In this document: positions 1 to 6,110 of the stretch, piece by piece
Layout: each line of letters starts with the position of its first letter
Numbering within the stretch: the stretch's first letter is position 1
From: an uncultured Altererythrobacter sp.
GTDB taxonomy: Bacteria > Pseudomonadota > Alphaproteobacteria > Sphingomonadales > Sphingomonadaceae
Assembly: GCA_946886175.1 (NCBI GenBank)
Contig: CAMPIA010000082.1
Location: 1 to 6,110 of the forward strand
Reading direction: 5' to 3'
DNA length: 6,110 bases
Made by a program: the position numbers and the translations under genes
Notes under the pieces: model-generated
Database searches by the model: none
What the model was told of the DNA's origin: nothing
What the model saw: the letters and a program-made list of their open reading frames with translations, nothing else

Positions 1-1603
1 GGTCGAGCGAGGTGCGGCTCGCCGCCTCGCCGGTCATGTCCCAGCGCTCGCCCATTGCGGCGACGATCACGTCGGACTTCTCGGCCAGCGCCAGCGCTTC
101 GGCGAACCCGTCGGTCTTGCCTTCGGCGTCGAAATCGTAACTGGCGCCCTTGGCGTATTCGACCGCGACGCCTTCGCCGGCGCGGGCCTTCAAGCCTTCG
201 AGGATGGTGACGGGGCGAGTCTGGCGATCGCCGGCGGCGGACCAGCTGCCGATCATGTCGGTCTTGCTGTCGCCGAGCGGCCCGATCAGCGCGATCCGGT
301 CCGCGCTCGCGGCGAGCGGCAGGACGTCGCCCTCGTTCTTGAGCAGGACCATCGACTTGCGCGCGACATCGCGCGCCGCCGCGAGGAATTCGGGCTTGTA
401 GAGCGTCGCTTCCTGGCGCGCCTCATCCGAATAGCGGTAGGGATCCTCGAACAGCCCGATGCGGTATTTCATTTCGAGGATGCGCCGCACGGCCTGGTCG
501 ATCCGCGCCATGTCGACGCGGCCTTCCTCGACCGATTGCGCGAGGTTCTCCATGAACACCGCGCCCTGCATGTCCATGTCGACCCCGGCGTTCAACGCCT
601 GCTCGCCGGCCTGGGCGAGGTCGCGCGAATAGCCGTGCGGGACCATCTCGTTGATCGAGGTATAGTCGGTGACGACGAACCCGTCGAAGCCCCATTCGCC
701 GCGCAGCACATCGGTCAGCAGGAACTTGCTGCCGCTGGCGGGGATGCCGTCGTATTCGTTGAACGAGGTCATGAAGGTCGCCACCCCGGCGTCGACCGCG
801 GCCTTGAACGGCGGCAGATAGACGTCGCGCAGCGTGCGTTCGGAAATGTCGACGGTGTGGTAGTCGCGCCCGGCCTGCGCCGCGCCGTAGGCGGCGAAGT
901 GCTTGGCGGTCGCGAGCACGGTGTCGAGCGCGCGCAGATCGTCGCCCTGGTATCCGCGCACGCGGGCCTTGGCGATCTTGCTGCCGAGGAACACATCCTC
1001 GCCCGCGCCTTCGGAAATGCGGCCCCAGCGCGCGTCGCGCGCCACGTCGACCATCGGCGAGAAGGTCCAGTGGATGCCCTCGGCCGAGGCTTCCGCCGCC
1101 GAGACGCGGGCGGATGTCTCGATCGCCGCCATGTCCCAGCTCGCCGCTTCGCCGAGCGAGATCGGGAAGATCGTGCGGTGGCCGTGGATCACGTCGTAGC
1201 CGAACAGGAGGGGAATCCCGAGCCGCGTGTTCTCGACTGCCATCTCCTGGAGCTGGCGGGTGTATTCGGCGGTGTAGGCATTGAAGATCGCGCCCACGCG
1301 GCCCGCGGCGATATCCTTCTGATACCCGTCGCGCATGGTCGGGCCGGTCGATTCCCAGTCGCTGGTGAGCAGAGTGAGCTGGCCGACCTTCTCCTGCAGC
1401 GTCATCTTCGCCATCAGCTCGTCGATGAAGGCGTCCATCTCGGGATCGTGCTGCGCCCAGGCGGGCTGTGCGGGCTCGATCGGCGCCGCGGTGGGCGATG
1501 CGCTCGCGGCAGCGGTCGGCGTCGAAGTCTGGGCGGTCGTCGCGCACCCCGCGAGCGCCAGCGCCGCGACACCGGCAAACAGGATGTTGGCGGACTTGAT
1601 CAT
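1..1603 (-). CDS. bglX: GH3 beta-glucosidase, lipoprotein (partial; C-terminus beyond the left edge)
   Basis: Probable beta-glucosidase that releases glucose from the non-reducing end of beta-gluco-oligosaccharides in the periplasm or at the outer membrane. It starts at ATG 1603 with an AGGGAGA ribosome site 5 bases upstream, and 534 residues are visible of the roughly 750 usual for two-domain GH3 enzymes. Seen: a lipoprotein signal ending LALAGC (Cys20), a Thr/Ala/Ser/Pro-rich tether (21-50), then the GH3 barrel from about 55. The barrel has GYDVIHG (135-141), ARWGR (191-195), the KH pair (K234-H235) and the nucleophile motif VVTDYTSI with Asp313. The second alpha/beta domain is entered near SMVLLKNEG (417-425). 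Candidate acid/base glutamates are E519 in GERW and E526 in GEAASR, just before the window ends. The family call is firm. The substrate (beta-1,2-linked glucosides) is inferred from the neighbouring GH144 gene, and the symbol is by family resemblance only. It is divergent from the receptor gene and probably shares its operator. Confidence 0.93.
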   Translation of the reverse strand, partial: MIKSANILFAGVAALALAGCATTAQTSTPTAAASASPTAAPIEPAQPAWAQHDPEMDAFIDELMAKMTLQEKVGQLTLLTSDWESTGPTMRDGYQKDIAAGRVGAIFNAYTAEYTRQLQEMAVENTRLGIPLLFGYDVIHGHRTIFPISLGEAASWDMAAIETSARVSAAEASAEGIHWTFSPMVDVARDARWGRISEGAGEDVFLGSKIAKARVRGYQGDDLRALDTVLATAKHFAAYGAAQAGRDYHTVDISERTLRDVYLPPFKAAVDAGVATFMTSFNEYDGIPASGSKFLLTDVLRGEWGFDGFVVTDYTSINEMVPHGYSRDLAQAGEQALNAGVDMDMQGAVFMENLAQSVEEGRVDMARIDQAVRRILEMKYRIGLFEDPYRYSDEARQEATLYKPEFLAAARDVARKSMVLLKNEGDVLPLAASADRIALIGPLGDSKTDMIGSWSAAGDRQTRPVTILEGLKARAGEGVAVEYAKGASYDFDAEGKTDGFAEALALAEKSDVIVAAMGERWDMTGEAASRTSLD

Positions 1604-1608
1604 GATTC

Positions 1609-1615
1609 TCTCCCT
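1609..1615 (-). promoter_or_regulatory. Ribosome binding site of the GH3 gene
   Basis: On the minus strand AGGGAGA lies 5 bases before the ATG at 1603. It supports this start, which also gives a complete lipoprotein signal peptide. Confidence 0.75.
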
Positions 1616-1672
1616 GCGCCCCCTCGCGGTCCGCGCGAGCCCGGGCTGTGCATACCTATGCCGGATTCGGCG

Positions 1673-1702
1673 TTGTGCCACAGGCTATACAGGCCATATG
1701 AA
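1673..1702 (+). promoter_or_regulatory. Candidate promoter for the TonB-dependent receptor gene
   Basis: TTGTGC (1673-1678) and TATGAA (1697-1702) are separated by 18 bases. Transcription would start near 1709, inside the operator, leaving a leader of about 110 bases. The -10 element overlaps the operator. The match is weak, but no better pair was found between here and the receptor start. Confidence 0.3.
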
Positions 1703-1713
1703 ACCGGTTACAA
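1684..1713 (-). promoter_or_regulatory. Candidate promoter for the GH3 gene
   Basis: Reading leftward, TTGTAA (1713-1708) and TATAGC (1689-1684) are separated by 18 bases, a fair match to a sigma-70-like promoter. Transcription would start near 1677 and give a leader of about 75 bases. The -35 element overlaps the LacI-type operator, so a bound repressor would block polymerase. The match is moderate and this is a prediction. Confidence 0.4.
1699..1712. promoter_or_regulatory. LacI/GalR-family operator
   Basis: TGAAACCGGTTACA is a near-perfect 14-bp palindrome centred on the CG step between 1705 and 1706, with only one mismatched pair. The form TG-N-AACCGGTT-N-CA, with a central CG, is the type of site bound by LacI/GalR-family sugar repressors. 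It sits in the middle of the divergent intergenic region and overlaps promoter elements for both directions. It is therefore a good candidate for co-control of the GH3 hydrolase and the receptor. No regulator gene lies in this window, and the identity of the repressor and inducer is unknown. Confidence 0.65.
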
Positions 1714-1782
1714 GACCCTTGCACAGATTGATTCGGTCGCCGGCCGTCAGGGGCCTGCGGTCATTAACGCGCTTCGTCGGAT

Positions 1783-1797
1783 CGCACTGAGAGTGCG
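1783..1797 (+). promoter_or_regulatory. Small hairpin in the receptor mRNA leader
   Basis: CGCACT-GAG-AGTGCG forms a perfect 6-bp stem with a 3-base loop, and a T-G wobble could extend it by one pair. It lies 9 bases before the GGGGAGGA ribosome site of the receptor gene. There is no T-run after it, so it is not a terminator. It could stabilise the leader or affect translation, or be chance in GC-rich DNA. Confidence 0.3.
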
Positions 1798-1806
1798 GCC
1801 GGTCAT

Positions 1807-1814
1807 GGGGAGGA
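1807..1814 (+). promoter_or_regulatory. Ribosome binding site of the receptor gene
   Basis: GGGGAGGA ends 4 bases before the ATG at 1819. It is a strong Shine-Dalgarno match and fixes the start. Confidence 0.8.
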
Positions 1815-1818
1815 ATAC

Positions 1819-4800
1819 ATGTCGCATACCCACACTCGCACCCGTAACGAGGGCTTCGGCCGCAAGCTTGCCGCAGCGCTCGCACTCGGCGTGGCCGGCG
1901 GCGCGATGTCGCTGGCGCTGGCCGCGCCCGCGCATGCGCAGGAATCGAACGCCTCCCTCGGTGGCCGGATCACCGGGGCGGAGGGTGTGACGCAGGTTAC
2001 CGCGGTCGAGGTCGACACCGGCATTCGCCGCACCTCCTCGGTCGACGCGGCTGGCAATTACAACTTCGCCTCGCTGCGTCCCGGCACCTACCGTCTCGAG
2101 ATCGCCACCGCGCAAGGCGTGCGGAGCACCGATGAATTCGATCTTGCGGTCGCGCAAGACGCGGCGCTGGATTTCGATCTTGCCGAAGTTGCTACCGCGG
2201 CCGCGCCCGTGCCCGAAGGGGAGCAGGTGGCCGCGACCGGGAACGAGATCATCGTCGTCGCGGACCGTATCCGCACAATGGAAGGCGGCGAGATCGGCAT
2301 TACCATCGGCCAGCGCCTGATCGAACATCTGCCGCAGAACAACCGCAACTTCCTCGCCTTCGCCGACCTCGCGCCGGGTGTGCAGTTCATCACCAATTCG
2401 GCCGGGCAGTCGCGCCTCCAGGGCGGTGCGCAGAACAGTCGGACGGTCAACGTATTCATCGATGGCGTCGGGCAGAAGGACTATGTCCTCAAGAACGGCA
2501 TCACCGGCCAGGATTCGACCCAGGGCAACCCGTTCCCGCAGCTCGCGATCGGCGAGTACCGGGTGATCAGCTCGAACTACAAGGCTGAGTTCGACCAGGT
2601 GAGCTCGGTCGCGATCACCGCGGTCACCAAGTCGGGCACCAATGAATTCCACGGCGAGGGGTTCATCGACTACACCGATCAGGATTTCCGTCAGGCGACG
2701 CCGGAGGAACTTCGCGACGGCGAAAAGATCGCATCGAAAGACCTTCAGTTCGGCGGCGCGCTCGGCGGACCGATCATCGAAGACATCATGCACTTCTTCG
2801 TGACCTATGAGGGCAAGCGCCGGGTCGAGCCGCGCAGCGTCAACCCCGGGCTCGATTTGCCGGTAAGCTACTTCCCTGCCGAGTACCAGGACAGCTTCGG
2901 TTCGTTCAGCGAGGAGTTCAACGAGAACCTCTATTTCGGTAAGATCGACTTTTCGCCATCGATCAAGGATCTGTTCGAGTTCTCGGTCAAGTATCGCGAC
3001 GAATCGGGTGAATCGTTCGGCAGCGGCATCTCGGCGTTCTCCACGCGCACGATCGCCAAGGTCGAGGAATGGCGCGGCCTTGCGCGCTGGGAGCACACCG
3101 AAGACACCTGGATCAACGACTTCAAAGTTTCTTACGAAGACGTGACCTGGGGCCCGCGTCCCTTCCTGATCCAGGACAACTACGTCTTCCGCGCAACCAT
3201 CGAGAACGCCGACGGAACCTCGCGCATGGGGGATATCCTGCGTATCGGTGGTGGCACCAACTTCCAGGACAAGGGCCAGAAGGGCTGGCTCGTCCAGGAC
3301 GACTTCACCTATACCGGCCTCGAAGGGCACACGATCAAGATCGGGGCCAAGGCCAAGTGGGTGACCCTGAACTCGTTCCAGCGGAACCGCGTCAACCCGA
3401 TCTACACCTTCAACACCAGTTTCAACCCGAACGGCGGGACGTTCAACGACCAGGTACCCTACCGGGTGGAACTGAGCGCGCCGGACGGCGTGGGCGATCC
3501 CAACATCAACTCGGAAAATTTTCAGTTCGGCATTTACGCGCAGGACGATTGGGACGTCACCGACCGGCTGACGCTCAACCTCGGCGTGCGCTGGGACTAC
3601 GAGGAGACCCCGGCGTTCCTCAACTACGCGCACGACCCCGAGCAGGTCGCAGCGGTGGGGCCGGACAACTATCCCAACCTCATCAACGCCAATTACGACA
3701 TCAACGACTATATCTCGACCGGAACCGAACGCGAGGCGTTCATGGGCGCGATCCAGCCGCGTATCGGGTTCAGCTATGAGCTCGACGACGCGCGCCGTTT
3801 CGTAATCTTCGGCGGCTATGGCCGGTCGTACGATCGCAACCAGTTCGATTTCCTCCAGCAGGAAATCGCGCAGGGCCTCGCCTCGAACCGGACCTTCAAC
3901 TTCATCACCGGCGATCCGGACAACACCTGCACGCCGAGCCCCACCTGCGTCCCGTTCGATCCGATCTATCTGACGCCCGAAGGCCGCCAGATGCTGATCG
4001 CGAACTCCCCTCCGGGCGCCGGCCGCGAACTGCGCTTCATCAACAATGATCTGAAGGTTCCCTATTCGGACCAGTTCAGCCTAGGTCTGCGCGGTCGCTT
4101 CAACCTGCTCGATGCCGAGGTCGGCTACTCGCACGTCGAGAGCAAGGACGGCTTCGCCTACCTGCTCGGGAACCGGCGGCCCGACGGCAGCTTCTTCCCC
4201 GACACCGGCAATCCGGGCGCTCCGTTCGGCGATCCGCCGCGGCCGTTCGGTTCGATCATCATCGGCACGAACGGTCTCGAAACCACTGCGGATTCGGGCT
4301 ATCTGAAGTTGAACAAGCGGTACACGCAGACCTCGCCGTGGAGCCTTACCGCGACTTACACCTACACCCTCGCGGAAGAGAACCGGCAGTTCGGCGAAAG
4401 CTTCTCGCTCGATTTCCCCAGCCTCGATGATTATCCGTTCGTGCGCTCGGCGGGCGTACGCAAACATCGTCTCGTCATGGCGGGCACGGTCGATATCCCG
4501 CACGGGTTCGTACTGTCCGGCAAGTTCCAGATCGCTTCGCCGCGCTATCTGACCCGCTTCACCTTCGTCGAGGGTGATCCGCAATCGCGCGATGTCTCCT
4601 CGATCGAGACCGAGGGCAACGGCGATCGCTGGGGCTATCGCCAGATGGACCTGTCGCTGACCAAGTACATTCCGCTCAGGTTCGTGTCGGACGAAACGCG
4701 GATCTGGGTCCGCGCCGACGTCATCAACCTCTTCAACGATCGCAACTACAACTCGTTCAGTTCGGTGACCGGCGAGCGCAACTTCAACAGCCTCGCCATC

Positions 4801-4848
4801 GACGGGCCCCCGCGGACCGTGAAGGTATCGGCCGGGTTCAGCTTCTAA
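1819..4848 (+). CDS. TonB-dependent outer-membrane receptor with N-terminal carboxypeptidase-regulatory-like domain
   Basis: A 1009-residue energy-coupled outer-membrane transporter, probably for oligosaccharides. Seen in order: a long signal peptide ending APAHA (cleavage after about residue 40); an Ig-like carboxypeptidase-regulatory-type domain (about 44-118, with the typical D-AAGNYNFASLRPGTYRLE pattern); an Ala/Pro linker; a TonB-box-like EIIVVADR (143-150); a plug (about 155-280, with VFIDGV, ITAVTKSGTNEFHG); and a beta-barrel to the end, closing in VSAGFSF with the C-terminal Phe expected of outer-membrane proteins. Strand motifs such as FVTYEGKRR, DRLTLNLGVRWDY and QPRIGFSYEL fit the Oar-like/CarboxypepD_reg group. 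The only two cysteines (704 and 710) sit in a presumed external loop. There is no SusD gene next to it, as expected for proteobacterial sugar receptors. Its position between GH3 and GH144 genes suggests uptake of beta-glucan fragments. The family is firm and the substrate is inferred. Confidence 0.95.
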   Translation: MSHTHTRTRNEGFGRKLAAALALGVAGGAMSLALAAPAHAQESNASLGGRITGAEGVTQVTAVEVDTGIRRTSSVDAAGNYNFASLRPGTYRLEIATAQGVRSTDEFDLAVAQDAALDFDLAEVATAAAPVPEGEQVAATGNEIIVVADRIRTMEGGEIGITIGQRLIEHLPQNNRNFLAFADLAPGVQFITNSAGQSRLQGGAQNSRTVNVFIDGVGQKDYVLKNGITGQDSTQGNPFPQLAIGEYRVISSNYKAEFDQVSSVAITAVTKSGTNEFHGEGFIDYTDQDFRQATPEELRDGEKIASKDLQFGGALGGPIIEDIMHFFVTYEGKRRVEPRSVNPGLDLPVSYFPAEYQDSFGSFSEEFNENLYFGKIDFSPSIKDLFEFSVKYRDESGESFGSGISAFSTRTIAKVEEWRGLARWEHTEDTWINDFKVSYEDVTWGPRPFLIQDNYVFRATIENADGTSRMGDILRIGGGTNFQDKGQKGWLVQDDFTYTGLEGHTIKIGAKAKWVTLNSFQRNRVNPIYTFNTSFNPNGGTFNDQVPYRVELSAPDGVGDPNINSENFQFGIYAQDDWDVTDRLTLNLGVRWDYEETPAFLNYAHDPEQVAAVGPDNYPNLINANYDINDYISTGTEREAFMGAIQPRIGFSYELDDARRFVIFGGYGRSYDRNQFDFLQQEIAQGLASNRTFNFITGDPDNTCTPSPTCVPFDPIYLTPEGRQMLIANSPPGAGRELRFINNDLKVPYSDQFSLGLRGRFNLLDAEVGYSHVESKDGFAYLLGNRRPDGSFFPDTGNPGAPFGDPPRPFGSIIIGTNGLETTADSGYLKLNKRYTQTSPWSLTATYTYTLAEENRQFGESFSLDFPSLDDYPFVRSAGVRKHRLVMAGTVDIPHGFVLSGKFQIASPRYLTRFTFVEGDPQSRDVSSIETEGNGDRWGYRQMDLSLTKYIPLRFVSDETRIWVRADVINLFNDRNYNSFSSVTGERNFNSLAIDGPPRTVKVSAGFSF

Positions 4849-4859
4849 TCTCCCAATGG

Positions 4860-4896
4860 CCGCCGCGAACCCAGTGGTTCGCGGCGGTCTTTTTTT
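4860..4896 (+). terminator. Rho-independent terminator after the receptor gene
   Basis: CCGCCGCGAACC (4860-4871) pairs perfectly with GGTTCGCGGCGG (4876-4887) around a 4-base CAGT loop. After TC come seven Ts (4890-4896). The stem begins 11 bases after the TAA of the receptor gene. No T-run flanks the left side, so it works rightward only. It separates the receptor from the GH144 gene, whose GTG lies 34 bases beyond. Confidence 0.92.
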
Positions 4897-4919
4897 GCCC
4901 ATTTTTGTCAGCATCAACT

Positions 4920-4924
4920 AGGAG
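4920..4924 (+). promoter_or_regulatory. Ribosome binding site deciding the GTG start of the GH144 gene
   Basis: AGGAG lies 6 bases before GTG at 4931. There is no in-frame ATG until far inside the conserved domain, and this start yields a complete lipoprotein signal. GTG 4931 is therefore the start. Confidence 0.8.
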
Positions 4925-4930
4925 ACGAAC

Positions 4931-6110
4931 GTGCCCTTCGCCGCGCGCCTCACCGCCCTTTTCGCCGCCACCGCCGTCGCGGGATGTGCGATTCCGACCT
5001 CCGGACCGGTTGCCCAAGCTTCCGCGCCCGCGGCCGAACGCGCCGCCTTCTCCGAGGATCTCAGCCGCCGCACGTTCGACTATTTCTGGCAAACCACCGG
5101 CACCGAGCGCTGCCTCGCGCCCGATCGCTGGCCGAGCAATCCGTTCTCCTCGATCGCGGCGACGGGGTTCGCGCTGACCGCCTACGGCATCGGGGCCGAG
5201 CGGGGATATGTCGCCCGAGATGCGGCGGCCGAGCGCACGCGCGATTGCCTCGAATTCTACTGGAATGCGCCACAGGGCCCCGAACCCGCCGGCAATACCG
5301 GCTACAAGGGGTTCTTCTACCACTTTCTCCAGAACGATGACGGCACGCGCTTCAAGCAGACCGAGCTGTCGACCGTGGACACCACGCTGCTGCTCGGCGG
5401 GGTGTTGTTCGCGCAAAGCTATTTCGACCGGGAAACGCCCGTCGAGGCTGAAATCCGCGATCTCGCCGAAAAAATCTATGGCCGGACCGACTGGACCTGG
5501 GCGCAGCGCGAGAACTGCAACAAGCCCTCGGGCAATGGTGGGAGCGGCAAGGCGATCACGATGGGCTGGAAGCCCGAAGGCGCCGCGAACGGACAATGCG
5601 AGCCGCACGACTGGGTCGGCTACAACGAGGGCATGCTGGTCTATATCCTCGCCGCCGGCTCGCCGACGCATCCGGTCGGCAAGGCGGCGTGGGACACCGG
5701 CTGGGCGGCGAACCTGGAGAAGGACTGGGGCACCTACTACGGCTACGAGCACCTCCAGTTCGAGCCGCTGTTCGGGCACCAGTACAGCCACGTCTGGGTC
5801 GATTTTCGCGGCATCCAGGACGAATTCATGCGCGGCAAGGGCATCGATTACTTCGAGAACAGCCGCCGCGCCACGCTGAGCCAGCGCGCCTACGGCGCCG
5901 ACAACCCCAACGACTGGATCGGCTATTCGCAAGACATCTGGGGCTGGACGGCCTCCGACGGCCCGACCGGCGCCGCGAGCGGCCGGGTGGTCAATGGCGA
6001 ACCGCGCGAGTTCATGGGCTACTCCGCGCGCGGAGTGAGCGCCGAGCGCGTGGTGGACGACGGCACGGTGGTGCCGACCGCGGCCGGCGGCTCGGTGCCC
6101 TTCGCGCCCG
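4931..6110 (+). CDS. GH144 / glucoamylase-like lipoprotein, probable beta-1,2-glucanase (partial; C-terminus beyond the right edge)
   Basis: Member of the 'glucoamylase-like' family (PF10091). Characterised members form CAZy GH144, inverting enzymes with an (alpha/alpha)6 fold that act on beta-1,2-glucan. It starts at GTG, and 393 residues of an expected 450-500 are visible. Seen: a lipoprotein signal ending AVAGC (Cys19); then RTFDYFW (47-53), PDRWP (64-68), the SIAATGFALTAYGIG helix (74-88), and STVDTTLLLGG with Asp150. Further on are YNEGM with Glu233, and the family signature from W289 (WVDFRGIQD, then GIDYFENSRRAT) to WTASDGP. Asp150 and Glu233 are the likeliest catalytic-site acids by motif, but they were not aligned residue by residue. 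Cysteines 61, 106, 196 and 223 may form disulfides. The mature enzyme is probably membrane-anchored, facing the periplasm or the cell surface. Family firm; endo- versus exo-action is not decidable here. Confidence 0.9.
   Translation, partial: MPFAARLTALFAATAVAGCAIPTSGPVAQASAPAAERAAFSEDLSRRTFDYFWQTTGTERCLAPDRWPSNPFSSIAATGFALTAYGIGAERGYVARDAAAERTRDCLEFYWNAPQGPEPAGNTGYKGFFYHFLQNDDGTRFKQTELSTVDTTLLLGGVLFAQSYFDRETPVEAEIRDLAEKIYGRTDWTWAQRENCNKPSGNGGSGKAITMGWKPEGAANGQCEPHDWVGYNEGMLVYILAAGSPTHPVGKAAWDTGWAANLEKDWGTYYGYEHLQFEPLFGHQYSHVWVDFRGIQDEFMRGKGIDYFENSRRATLSQRAYGADNPNDWIGYSQDIWGWTASDGPTGAASGRVVNGEPREFMGYSARGVSAERVVDDGTVVPTAAGGSVPFAP

Noticed and set aside
423..1547. A 374-codon minus-strand frame overlapping the GH3 gene
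   Set aside because: It is another frame of the same strand as the real GH3 gene. Its product is Arg/Gly/Ala-rich without domains, whereas the GH3 frame carries all the family motifs.
536..1990. A 484-codon plus-strand open frame opposite the GH3 gene and across the intergenic region
   Set aside because: It covers the GH3 catalytic motifs in antisense, runs through the operator region and into the receptor gene in another frame, and has no recognisable domain.
1747..3633. A 628-codon open frame on the minus strand opposite the receptor gene
   Set aside because: It is antisense to a receptor gene with a clear ribosome site, signal peptide and domain order. The predicted protein has an Arg/Val/Glu/Asp-rich composition without recognisable domains, which is usual for antisense frames in GC-rich genes.
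4081..4917. A 278-codon minus-strand frame opposite the 3' end of the receptor gene
   Set aside because: It begins beyond the terminator hairpin and reads antisense through conserved barrel strands, so it is a shadow frame.
4895..4933. A possible promoter for the GH144 gene (TTGTCA at 4905-4910)
   Set aside because: The matching -10 position falls at 4928-4933 (AACGTG), which is not -10-like and covers the start codon.
5003..5014. A second LacI-type half-site (ACCGGTTGCC) inside the GH144 gene
   Set aside because: Only one half resembles the operator, there is no palindrome, and it lies within coding sequence.
4838..5932. A 364-codon minus-strand frame opposite the GH144 gene
   Set aside because: It is antisense to a gene with strong family motifs and overlaps the terminator. 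No domain and no convincing ribosome site were seen.
1..6110. CRISPR arrays, tRNA or rRNA genes, insertion sequences, attachment sites
   Set aside because: No repeated spaced units, cloverleaf-like segments, rRNA signatures, transposase-like proteins or terminal inverted repeats were seen on either strand.

Overview
The window is GC-rich DNA (roughly two-thirds G+C by eye). It carries three genes that read as one carbohydrate-uptake locus of a Gram-negative bacterium. The best guess for the host is an alphaproteobacterium of the Sphingomonadales (Sphingomonas/Erythrobacter-like). This rests on the codon use, the alanine-rich signal peptides, the large TonB-dependent receptor with an N-terminal carboxypeptidase-regulatory-like domain, and the absence of a SusD gene beside it. 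The assignment is an inference from style, not from a marker gene.

Layout: (1) 1-1603, minus strand, runs off the left edge. It is a lipoprotein glycoside hydrolase family 3 beta-glucosidase (534 residues visible). (2) 1604-1818 is a 215-bp divergent regulatory region with a near-palindromic LacI/GalR-type operator at 1699-1712. Plausible but weak promoters for both directions overlap this operator, and a small hairpin lies in the leader of the rightward gene. (3) 1819-4848, plus strand, is a complete 1009-residue TonB-dependent outer-membrane receptor. (4) 4860-4896 is a strong Rho-independent terminator with a 12-bp perfect stem and seven Ts. (5) 4931 to the right edge, plus strand, is a lipoprotein of the glucoamylase-like family (Pfam PF10091 / CAZy GH144), starting at GTG, with 393 residues visible.

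How they may work together: characterised GH144 enzymes cleave beta-1,2-glucans, and some GH3 enzymes hydrolyse the resulting sophoro-oligosaccharides to glucose. A TonB-dependent receptor between them would bring oligosaccharides across the outer membrane. The simplest reading is a beta-1,2-glucan (possibly cyclic or osmoregulated periplasmic glucan) scavenging locus, controlled by a sugar-responsive LacI-family repressor encoded outside the window. The substrate is inferred from family membership and synteny and is not proven by the sequence.

The most unusual structural point is the strong terminator only 34 bases before the GH144 start codon. It leaves no room for a normal downstream promoter and suggests attenuated read-through from the receptor gene. 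The other long open frames on the opposite strands are antisense shadows typical of GC-rich coding DNA.
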